From Vulcanimicrobiota bacterium (GTDB taxonomy: Bacteria > Vulcanimicrobiota > Vulcanimicrobiia > Vulcanimicrobiales > Vulcanimicrobiaceae), in contig DAIDGS010000089.1 in the NCBI GenBank assembly GCA_027459845.1, forward strand, positions 1 to 48,957: 48,957 nt of DNA. The letters are read 5' to 3'. Every line of letters begins with the position of its first letter. Positions within the stretch are counted from its first letter, which is position 1. The translations under genes and the position numbers were made by a program. The notes beneath the pieces were generated by a model, which was not told the origin of the DNA, did not search any database, and worked only from the letters and a program-made list of their open reading frames with translations. Shown here one piece after another: positions 43,380-48,957 of the stretch.

Positions 43380-46073
43380 CTGAACGCGCACGAGAGCGCG
43401 CTTGCTTCGGCGCGTGAGCGCATCCTGCAAGCCGAGCGCAAGCGCGTTCCGGCGATCCTATACGTGCGCGGCGAACCCGGCATCGGCAAGACCCACTTCC
43501 TCGAACGCATCGCGAGCGACTTGCGCGACGAGGGTTGGTTTCCCCTCGACGTCGCCGCGCACGAGATCCAACGCAATACGCCGTTTATGCTCGCCAATCG
43601 ACTGATCGGCGCCGCGCTTGCGGGGCTGGGCGCCGAAGCCGACCGCTACACCAGTGGGTTGGAAGAGGGATTGGCCGCGCTCGATCGCAGCTTTGCGCGG
43701 CGTTTCGGATTGGAAGCCCCGATCACGCTCGACTCCACGCGCTATCGCGACGTCTTCGCGCGCTTCTTTGAGGGCGTTGGGGCGGATCGCAAGATCGCGA
43801 TTCTGTGCGACGACGCGCAGTGGATCGATCCGCAGTCGGCACAGACGCTCGAACACTTGGCCGCCGCCTATCTCACGGGACCGCTCGCAATCGTTTACGC
43901 CGAGCGCATCGCCGCCGCGGATGCCGATGCGCGGCGCGACGGCGCACTCGTGCTGGAGCCGCTGACGCCGGGCGACGCGCTGCCGTTGGTGCGCGCGCGC
44001 TTCCCGGTGCTCTCCGAGGTGCTCGCGCAGACGGTCGTCGATCACGCCGGCGGCAATCCGTTCGAGTTGGTCACCTTGGCCGAGGAGGCGGCGCACGGCG
44101 ACGCCGGCGACGACGCCGCCGAGAAGAGCGCGCGCGAACTCATCGCCGCGCGCGTGCGCCGGCTGGGCCGCGACGACCGCGAGTTTCTGCAGTTCTGCGC
44201 GTTGCTCGGCGAGCCGATCGAGTATCGCGTGTTGTTCGCGCGTTACGACGATCCCGAGCGCGTCGCGCGCTTGGTCGGGAACGTGGGCCGTCCGTACTTC
44301 GTCGCCGATGGACCGGCCCTGCGCTTTCGGCACGCGCGCGTCGCCGAGGCGGTGCGCAGCACCATCGCAATCGACGTGCCGCTACGCCGTCAGATCGTCG
44401 AGGTGCTGCAAGGCCTCAAAGAACGCGACCTCACCGACTACGAGCGGATCGCGACGCAGGCCTTGGCACTGGACGATAAGACGCTTATGTTCGACGCCTA
44501 CGTTGCATCGGCCGAACTCGCAATGAGCCGGCGCAGTGGCGACGCTGCCGTCGCTGCCTTCGAGCGCGCGCTTGCGGCCGGCGAGCCTACGCGTGAGAAC
44601 CTCGTGCGGTTCACGCTTGGATACACGTGGGCGCTACGTAGCGTCAATCGCGATCCGGAAGCGGTTGAGTTTTTGCGGTCGGTGTTGAACCGAGTACGCG
44701 ACCAAGCCGAGGAGCCTGGCATCGGTGGGCTTATCGTGCAGCTCGTCGTAGCGCTGTGGGCGCTCGAGCGCGTCGATGCGTCGAATGCGGAGGTCGATCG
44801 GTGGCTTCCGCGCCTCAAGAGCGCTGAGAATCGCGCCGACGTGCTCGCCGTCGGCCTGTTCGTCGCCGCGACCCATTATGCCGCCGAGCGCATTCGGATA
44901 CTGCATGACGAGTTTACCGCGATCCCCCAGCCGCCGCCCGGTGCCGTCGTACTCTCTCTCCTAGCCCGAGCGATCGAGGCGACGGGAAGCGGCGATTACG
45001 CCTTGGCGCGCGAGCACATCGATGCGGCGATAGCTCGGGCCGCGCTCACCGGTGGCGCCAACTTGCTGCCGTACACCAGCGTCCTAATCGACTTCCGGCA
45101 CGGTGGAACGCATCGCGCCGGCGAGCAACTGCCGGACTTGCTTCGGCGTACTCGGCTGGGTAATCAGAATCTGTTCTCCGGGGTGTTCTTCCTCGCGTGT
45201 GTGAAGGTTGCCGCCGGCGACTGGGCCGCGGCAAGCGAACTGATTGCGGAGGCGGCGGCAATCCACGAAGTGACGGCGGTAGCCGCGCCGCTTTTCGCGC
45301 TCCCGGCGATGATGGCGGCGCTCAGGGGTGACACGAGTCCGTGGGAATCCCGGATCCGCGCGATGACGGATGCCGCCCTGCGTGACGGCTGTGACGAGGC
45401 GTTCCTCCAAGTCGCGTCATGGGCGGCGCTCGCCCAGCGCGACCGCATCCCATCGATCGACGACCGCATCGCGGATGTGCTACGGCGGCCGCTCCCGACG
45501 CCGCGCTGCATCGCGCTCGGCTTTGCGCCGTTCGGCTTTACGCTGTGGTGCCACGCGCGCGAACGTTCCGATCTGCTGGAGCGCCTTGCCGTGGCTGCGC
45601 CGGGCAGCGACGCGAGCCCGTGGGCGCGGGCGCACGAAGCGTTGATGCGTGGCGTAGCACTCAAGCTGCTCGGCCGCAATGCGACCGCCGAGCTTGGGAG
45701 CGCGCGAAGGGCGTTTGCAACCCTCGGTGCCCCGTTCTTCGCCGCTTATGCCGCCCAGGCCGAGGGCGTCCCGGACGAGGCCGACCGTTTGCTGCTGGAG
45801 GGTCTTGGGGTTGAGGGGCTGCGTATCGGTGGAACGACCAAACGAAAGCGTACCCCGGCATCGAGCGGGCTAACGCCGCGCGAACGCGAGGTTGCGGGTC
45901 TTGTCGCCCAGGGTATGACGAACCGCCAAGCTGCGACCCAGCTCTTCTTAAGCGAGCGAACGGTCGAAATCCACCTCGGCAACGTCTACGCCAAGCTCGG
46001 CGTCGAGTCGCGCGCGATGCTGCTTAACTACCTGTGGAGCCGCGGTGGCCCGGCCGTCGTGCTCACGCCGTAG
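43380..46073 (+). CDS. Large ATP-binding LuxR-family transcriptional regulator next to YcaO gene
   Basis: With the CTG start the protein has 897 residues. Walker A is GEPGIGKT (31-38) after strand AILYVR, and Walker B-like IAILCDDAQWID follows. A long helical, TPR-like middle leads to a C-terminal LuxR helix-turn-helix (LTPREREVAGLVAQGM, then TNRQAATQLFLSERTVEIHL). It is divergent from the YcaO gene across 39 bp and convergent with the small leader-peptide-like genes, overlapping the first by 11 nt. It is the obvious candidate regulator of this cluster. It is a paralog of the 7062-9797 regulator, with different middle and only moderate similarity. Confidence 0.92.
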   Translation: MNAHESALASARERILQAERKRVPAILYVRGEPGIGKTHFLERIASDLRDEGWFPLDVAAHEIQRNTPFMLANRLIGAALAGLGAEADRYTSGLEEGLAALDRSFARRFGLEAPITLDSTRYRDVFARFFEGVGADRKIAILCDDAQWIDPQSAQTLEHLAAAYLTGPLAIVYAERIAAADADARRDGALVLEPLTPGDALPLVRARFPVLSEVLAQTVVDHAGGNPFELVTLAEEAAHGDAGDDAAEKSARELIAARVRRLGRDDREFLQFCALLGEPIEYRVLFARYDDPERVARLVGNVGRPYFVADGPALRFRHARVAEAVRSTIAIDVPLRRQIVEVLQGLKERDLTDYERIATQALALDDKTLMFDAYVASAELAMSRRSGDAAVAAFERALAAGEPTRENLVRFTLGYTWALRSVNRDPEAVEFLRSVLNRVRDQAEEPGIGGLIVQLVVALWALERVDASNAEVDRWLPRLKSAENRADVLAVGLFVAATHYAAERIRILHDEFTAIPQPPPGAVVLSLLARAIEATGSGDYALAREHIDAAIARAALTGGANLLPYTSVLIDFRHGGTHRAGEQLPDLLRRTRLGNQNLFSGVFFLACVKVAAGDWAAASELIAEAAAIHEVTAVAAPLFALPAMMAALRGDTSPWESRIRAMTDAALRDGCDEAFLQVASWAALAQRDRIPSIDDRIADVLRRPLPTPRCIALGFAPFGFTLWCHARERSDLLERLAVAAPGSDASPWARAHEALMRGVALKLLGRNATAELGSARRAFATLGAPFFAAYAAQAEGVPDEADRLLLEGLGVEGLRIGGTTKRKRTPASSGLTPREREVAGLVAQGMTNRQAATQLFLSERTVEIHLGNVYAKLGVESRAMLLNYLWSRGGPAVVLTP

Positions 46074-46332
46074 TAACGATGATAAAGTTCATCGCGGGAT
46101 AGGTATCGGCCAGTTTGTTGACCTCGGCCGAGTTCTGCGACATGAGGTGCGCGGCGATTCCATCGAGGTTCGAGGGAGCGACATCCATTCCGGTGGTCGA
46201 CGCGATCTCCTTGGCGACGGCAGCGTGGTCGTGCCCGGCCGCCAGATAGCGTTCGCGGGCGCCGGCGTCGTTCGTGAGGGCGGCGAGGTACTTTTCGGCA
46301 GCGGCGGGTTCTTCGTGCGGTTGCAACGGCAT
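46063..46332 (-). CDS. Small Nif11-leader-like protein, putative RiPP precursor B
   Basis: The 89-residue protein has a helical block resembling Nif11-type leaders (AEKYLAALTNDAGARERYLAAGHD, here broken up: AEKYLAALTN then AGARERYLAAG) and a predicted second part (STTGMDVAPSNLDGIAAHL). It ends in ADTYPAMNFIIVTTA. It is clearly paralogous to the next small gene, which ends SYPQMNLIIFTTR. No Gly-Gly cleavage site or cysteine is present in the tail. AAGGAG precedes ATG 46332. It lies between the LuxR regulator and its paralog. The precursor role is inferred; an unrelated small regulatory protein is possible. Confidence 0.65.
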   Translation of the reverse strand: MPLQPHEEPAAAEKYLAALTNDAGARERYLAAGHDHAAVAKEIASTTGMDVAPSNLDGIAAHLMSQNSAEVNKLADTYPAMNFIIVTTA

Positions 46333-46384
46333 GATGCTCTCCTTGGCAATGAGGTCGGCTCGCGGGTCTAATGCAACGCGACGA

Positions 46385-46417
46385 GGCGCATCGCCTGCCG
46401 TCGCAGTGCGATGCGCC
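46385..46417. repeat. Strong hairpin between the two leader-peptide-like genes
   Basis: Arms GGCGCATCGC (46385-46394) and GCGATGCGCC (46408-46417) are perfect complements. The inner CTGC and GCAG pair further, leaving a 4-nt loop and one bulged T. It sits 53 nt before ATG 46332 on the minus strand. No U-run follows on either strand, so it fits an mRNA processing or stability element better than a terminator. Confidence 0.6.
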
Positions 46418-46431
46418 CCATACAATCGAAT

Positions 46432-46445
46432 GCGTGCCGGCACGC
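46432..46445. repeat. 14-bp perfect palindrome GCGTGCCGGCACGC
   Basis: The sequence equals its own reverse complement. It lies in the same 140 bp gap between the two small genes, beside another small hairpin (CGGCG-TTG-CGCCG, 46456-46468). It could be a protein-binding site for a dimeric regulator; no second copy was noted in the window. Confidence 0.4.
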
Positions 46446-46472
46446 CCGCGCGCTCCGGCGTTGCGCCGTGCG

Positions 46473-46775
46473 CTAGCGAGTCGTGAAGATAATGAGATTC
46501 ATCTGCGGGTAACTACGGCCCAGTTCGTCCAGCTGTGTGCTTTCGTTGGCGACGAGATGCTGCGCGATCGCGGGCAGGTCGTCGGTGCCGACCGCGATAC
46601 CGGTTACCTCGGTAATGAGCGTTGCGACCGCGGGCTCGTCGTGCCCTGCGGCGAGACAGCGCTCGCGCACGTGCGCGTCATACGCGAGCGCCGCGAGAAA
46701 CGTTTCGGCTGCGCTCTGAACGGCAACCGGATCGAGAACCGGAGCGGTAGTGCGCTCCAACAATGACGCCGACAT
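46473..46775 (-). CDS. Small Nif11-leader-like protein, putative RiPP precursor A
   Basis: The 100-residue protein contains AETFLAALAYDAHVRERCLA and VATLITEVTGIAVGTDDLPA, which recall the helical Nif11 leader (aliphatic helix, D-x-x-x-R, then a G-[IV]-x-[VF] turn). Its tail SYPQMNLIIFTTR parallels TYPAMNFIIVTTA of the other copy, so both leader and tail are conserved. GGAGG precedes ATG 46775 by 8 nt. Thr-Thr and Ser residues in the tail could be modification sites; this is inference. No export motif was seen. Confidence 0.65.
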   Translation of the reverse strand: MSASLLERTTAPVLDPVAVQSAAETFLAALAYDAHVRERCLAAGHDEPAVATLITEVTGIAVGTDDLPAIAQHLVANESTQLDELGRSYPQMNLIIFTTR

Positions 46776-46915
46776 CGAGCAAGCCTCCCTGGCGCGTTGC
46801 GCCGGATCGGCGGGCGAGTTCGCCCACACCCGCGCGGGCTTCGGGGGGGGTATCGACGCCTGCGGCCGGGCGCTGCAGGAGCGTCGCGTCTGCGTCTCCG
46901 AACCGCTCGCTCGAG

Positions 46916-46924
46916 TGATATTTT
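46916..46924 (+). promoter_or_regulatory. Extended -10 promoter (TGATATTTT) for the VOC-family gene
   Basis: TG-N-TATTTT at 46916-46924 stands about 20 nt before ATG 46944 and gives a short leader with ribosome site GAGGT. No -35 match was found at 17 bp, which extended -10 promoters can do without. Confidence 0.4.
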
Positions 46925-46943
46925 CCGTACACGCGAGGTTTCC

Positions 46944-47432
46944 ATGAGCATCACGCCGTTTCTCTGGTTCGACGATCGGGCCGAGGAGGCCGCACGCTTC
47001 TACGTTTCGATTTTCAAGAACTCGTCGATCGATAGCGTGAGCTACTACGGCGATGCCGGGCCGCTACCGGCCGGCACCGCGATGACGGTCGAGTTTACGC
47101 TCGACGGTCAGGAGTTCATGGCGCTCAACGGCGGCCCGAGTGGTGCCGCCCATCCCGGCGCGCCGTTCCAGGGTTCGATCGCGCTGTTCGTGAGCTGCGC
47201 GACGCAGCGCGAACTCGACGCGCTGTGGGATGCCCTGCTGGCCGGTGGACGCGCGGTGCAGTGTGGCTGGTTGGTCGACCGTTACGGATTCGCGTGGAAC
47301 CTGGTACCGCAAGGCTTCGGCGATCTCATTCGCGATCCCGACCCGGCGCGCGCCGACCGCGCGATGAAGGCGATGCTTGCAATGGAAAAGCTCGATATCG
47401 AGGCACTGCGAAAGGCGGCCGACGGCATCTGA
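46944..47432 (+). CDS. VOC/PhnB-like family protein (3-demethylubiquinone-9 methyltransferase-like)
   Basis: The 162 residues start MSITPFLWFDDRAEEAARFYVSIF and continue with VEFTLDGQEFMALNGGP, FVSCATQRELDALWDAL and WNLVPQGFGDLIRDPDPARADRAM, all typical of the PhnB/3-dmu-9 VOC family. These are small beta-alpha-beta proteins of mostly unknown substrate; despite the old name they are not shown to be methyltransferases. ATG 46944 follows GAGGT. The methyltransferase gene begins 16 nt downstream, so both are likely co-transcribed, divergent from the small precursor-like genes. Confidence 0.88.
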   Translation: MSITPFLWFDDRAEEAARFYVSIFKNSSIDSVSYYGDAGPLPAGTAMTVEFTLDGQEFMALNGGPSGAAHPGAPFQGSIALFVSCATQRELDALWDALLAGGRAVQCGWLVDRYGFAWNLVPQGFGDLIRDPDPARADRAMKAMLAMEKLDIEALRKAADGI

Positions 47433-47448
47433 GGCGAAGGATGCGCGC

Positions 47449-48180
47449 GTGTTTCAAGACGTCATCGTGGCCGCGCTCTTTCGCACCTTTCACGCGCGGG
47501 TCGACGACGCGCTACTCGATTGCGCCGCCCGCGATGCGGGCGCCCTAAGCGCGATCGGCCGCCTTTCGCTATTGAGCGACGCGATGGCGGCGCAGGCGGT
47601 CGCCACGTTGCGGCTTGAGGCCAACGAAGCGCTGCTCGATCTTGGTTGCGGGCGCGGTTTTCTCGCGCGCTGGCTGCGACACGCCGGCGTCGTCGCCGAT
47701 TACGTCGGCGTCGATCGGATCCCCGAAGCCCTTGGCGCCGCCCGAGCGATGCTCGCCGGCGATCCGCGCGCGCGCTTCGTGGAGGGCGACTACCGCACGT
47801 ACCGCGCAGCGCCGGTCGACGCGGTCGCGGCGCTGGAAGTCACCGGCGACGGTGCGCTCGACGCGCCGTTGCTCGACGCGATCGGCGCGAATCTGAAGCC
47901 GGGCGGGCGATTCGTCCTGACGGTTGCCGCGCTCGACGATCGGAACGCACCACCCCGCGCCGAAGCGAACGCCGTCCTTCGTGCACGTTTCGAGCGCAGC
48001 GAGATAGCCGATGCCACGCCCGAAGCCGCCGAGTTCGCGCAGCGCTTCTACGATGCGATGCTCGCCATCGACGCGTGGGAGCCCTCGATCGCACCGCGCA
48101 TCGCGGCGCAAGCCAGTCAGGTTCGTGACGCGATTGCAGCCGGCAGCTTCGCGTACGCGATCGTCACCGGCACGCGCTAA
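47449..48180 (+). CDS. Class I SAM-dependent methyltransferase
   Basis: The 243-residue protein has the SAM motif LLDLGCGRGFLARWL, acidic strand YVGVDRI, and motif LLDAIGANLKPGGRFVLTVAALDD, indicating a working Rossmann methyltransferase. Its C-terminal AIAAGSFAYAIVTGTR is shared with the degenerate copy at 41501-42100. Substrate unknown. GTG 47449 follows GAAGGA at 7 nt. It is downstream of the VOC-family gene. Because its paralog sits beside the YcaO gene, it may take part in the same peptide-modifying locus, but nothing direct shows this. Confidence 0.85.
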   Translation: MFQDVIVAALFRTFHARVDDALLDCAARDAGALSAIGRLSLLSDAMAAQAVATLRLEANEALLDLGCGRGFLARWLRHAGVVADYVGVDRIPEALGAARAMLAGDPRARFVEGDYRTYRAAPVDAVAALEVTGDGALDAPLLDAIGANLKPGGRFVLTVAALDDRNAPPRAEANAVLRARFERSEIADATPEAAEFAQRFYDAMLAIDAWEPSIAPRIAAQASQVRDAIAAGSFAYAIVTGTR

Positions 48181-48195
48181 ACCTAGAGACGCGGT

Positions 48196-48429
48196 TCAGG
48201 CGGCTTCGATGGTGATGGTGACGATTTCGGCGTTCGCGCTCAGCGTCGCCGGTATCGGCTGGTTGCGCTCTCGCAGGTAGTTACGGTACACATTTGCGGA
48301 GCGGACGAAGCGGCGCAGCACGTCGTTGCGGTCGTCGCTAATCGCGTAGATGTCGGGAAGGTCCTCGGAAGTAGCTCCGTAGGTCTTGGTGTCGGGATCG
48401 AACTCGATGCGGACGGTAGCCGTTTTCAT
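48196..48429 (-). CDS. HicB-like / DUF1902-like small protein
   Basis: The 77 residues begin MKTATVRIEFDPDTKTYGATSEDLPDIYA, the partial RNase-H-like fold of HicB antitoxins and the DUF1902 group. No HicA toxin gene is adjacent, so it may be an orphan antitoxin or an unrelated small protein with the same fold. GGGAGG precedes ATG 48429. It lies 46 bp beyond the rpmB terminator. Confidence 0.65.
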   Translation of the reverse strand: MKTATVRIEFDPDTKTYGATSEDLPDIYAISDDRNDVLRRFVRSANVYRNYLRERNQPIPATLSANAEIVTITIEAA

Positions 48430-48475
48430 CGCGTGCCTCCCTTGCCCCGATCGACAACGGTAACGGCAACTCCAC

Positions 48476-48506
48476 AAAAGAAAAACGCCCGCCGATTCGG
48501 CGAGCG
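48476..48506 (-). terminator. Intrinsic terminator of rpmB
   Basis: On the minus strand the stem CGCTCGCCG / CGGCGGGCG (9 pairs, one G-U) has a 3-nt loop and is followed by TTTTTCTTTT. It starts 30 nt after the rpmB stop, ideal for a rho-independent terminator, and separates rpmB from the HicB-like gene. Confidence 0.9.
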
Positions 48507-48536
48507 TCGATGGAACGCCCGAGGTGAGAAGCGCGG

Positions 48537-48728
48537 TTAAGCGCGGCGCGTCACGCGCTTCGAGCGCAGGCACTGCGTGCAGACCTTGGCGGTGCGATGC
48601 GTGCCGCGGTCGTCGATGCGCACCGCCTGTAAATTGGGCAGCCAGCGGCGACGCGTCTTGTTCATCGCGTGGCTGACGTTATTGCCCGTGGCGGGACCCT
48701 TCCCGCAGACCTCACAGCGCTTGGCCAT
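48537..48728 (-). CDS. rpmB: 50S ribosomal protein L28
   Basis: The 63-residue protein is a complete L28 of the zinc-ribbon (C+) type: CEVCGKGP at 5-12 and CTQC at the C-terminal end, with the conserved [19 protein letters not shown]. It binds 23S rRNA in the large subunit. ATG 48728 lies in the window with a GAGGAAG upstream. It has its own promoter and terminator, and is divergent from a DAK/FakA-like gene, an arrangement common in Gram-positive genomes. Confidence 0.97.
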   Translation of the reverse strand: MAKRCEVCGKGPATGNNVSHAMNKTRRRWLPNLQAVRIDDRGTHRTAKVCTQCLRSKRVTRRA

Positions 48729-48807
48729 CGAACTCGTCTTCCTCTCCGTGCGGTGCGACCGATGTCGCACGCTCCCGGGCGCGGACGGCGACCGGGACAA
48801 CCCGAGG

Positions 48808-48836
48808 ATAATACCACGGGCGCGGGTCCCAGGCAA
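48808..48836 (-). promoter_or_regulatory. Sigma-70-type promoter for rpmB
   Basis: Reading the minus strand, -35 TTGCCT (48831-48836) and -10 TATTAT (48808-48813) are separated by exactly 17 bp. The -10 matches TATAAT at 5 of 6. Transcription would start near 48801, giving an rpmB leader of about 73 nt. Confidence 0.75.
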
Positions 48837-48869
48837 GGATTCGAATCGCGTCCTCGAAAGCGCCCGGCC

Positions 48870-48957
48870 GTGGACGTGATCGCCTTGGACGGCCGCGGGT
48901 ATGCTAAGTTTCTCGCCGCCGGGACGTACTTCCTAAGGAAGTACCGTCAGGTGCTCA
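48870..48957 (+). CDS. DAK-phosphatase/FakA-like protein, first codons only
   Basis: The frame from GTG 48870 reads [18 protein letters not shown], then [11 protein letters not shown], to the window edge with no stop. This is the N-terminal pattern of DAK-domain (DhaL-like, YloV/FakA) proteins: LDG-x6-L-x-AG, helix, then (expected next) N-x-FPVPDGDTG. Because rpmB lies divergently next to such genes in many bacteria, the call is reasonable, though only 29 residues are visible. GTG 48876 is an alternative start. Confidence 0.6.
   Translation, partial: MDVIALDGRGYAKFLAAGTYFLRKYRQVL

Noticed and set aside
46421-46426. TACAAT as a plus-strand -10 promoter
   Set aside because: No -35 at 17 bp and no plus-strand gene nearby for it to serve; it lies between two minus-strand genes.
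48196-48573. A longer 125-residue version of the HicB-like protein
   Set aside because: The extension crosses the rpmB terminator; ATG 48429 with GGGAGG is far better supported.
1-48957. tRNA genes, rRNA genes, CRISPR arrays and insertion sequences
   Set aside because: No cloverleaf-like tRNA, repeat-spacer pattern, transposase motif or flanking inverted repeat was seen on either strand; this was checked by eye only.

Overview
The window is a GC-rich, densely packed bacterial chromosome segment. It shows no tRNA or rRNA gene, no insertion sequence and no CRISPR array. The genes point to a diderm: a TonB-dependent receptor, a lipoprotein-type solute-binding protein and an outer-membrane-barrel-like protein. 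Large LuxR/ATPase regulators, a protein O-mannosyltransferase-like enzyme, PASTA repeats, YcaO and GTGA/ATGA stop-start overlaps would fit a lineage such as Candidatus Eremiobacterota (WPS-2). That placement is inference from gene content only.

Layout. 1-3585 (minus): transketolase and a transaldolase/glucose-6-phosphate isomerase fusion cut by the window edge. 3847-5028 (minus): an uncharacterised multi-pass membrane protein. 5099-9797 (plus): dapD, a dapC-like aminotransferase and a large LuxR regulator, each overlapping the next by 4 nt. 9898-17395 (plus): TonB-dependent receptor, secreted cyanophycinase-like S51 peptidase, asparaginase II-family enzyme and peptide-binding lipoprotein, all overlapping, which looks like a peptide or cyanophycin scavenging unit. 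17408-24274 (minus): radA, glutamate formimidoyltransferase, two-domain M16 protease, succinate-semialdehyde-type dehydrogenase and a small barrel-like secreted protein. 24339-35710 (plus): a housekeeping run of cmk, plsC, ispH, polyprenyl synthase, a double GT-C mannosyltransferase fusion, YebC, PASTA protein, rpe, thiL, a pyridoxal-kinase-like gene and a small WapI-like gene. 35848-41453 (plus): five overlapping or closely spaced secreted-protein genes that resemble a divergent chaperone/usher pilus locus.

41501-48180 is the most unusual part. A YcaO enzyme gene lies back to back with a large LuxR/ATPase regulator. Beside them are two paralogous small genes that look like Nif11-type leader peptides with a shared C-terminal tail. 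A degenerate methyltransferase-like gene, an intact methyltransferase gene and a VOC-family gene flank them. I read this as a candidate RiPP (ribosomally made, modified peptide) locus. The window ends with a HicB-like protein, rpmB with a clear promoter and terminator, and the first codons of a DAK/FakA-like gene.

Two genes (31556 and 43380) appear to begin at CTG, each 7 nt after a strong Shine-Dalgarno sequence. Everything here was read by eye; family calls rest on motifs, and no search was run.
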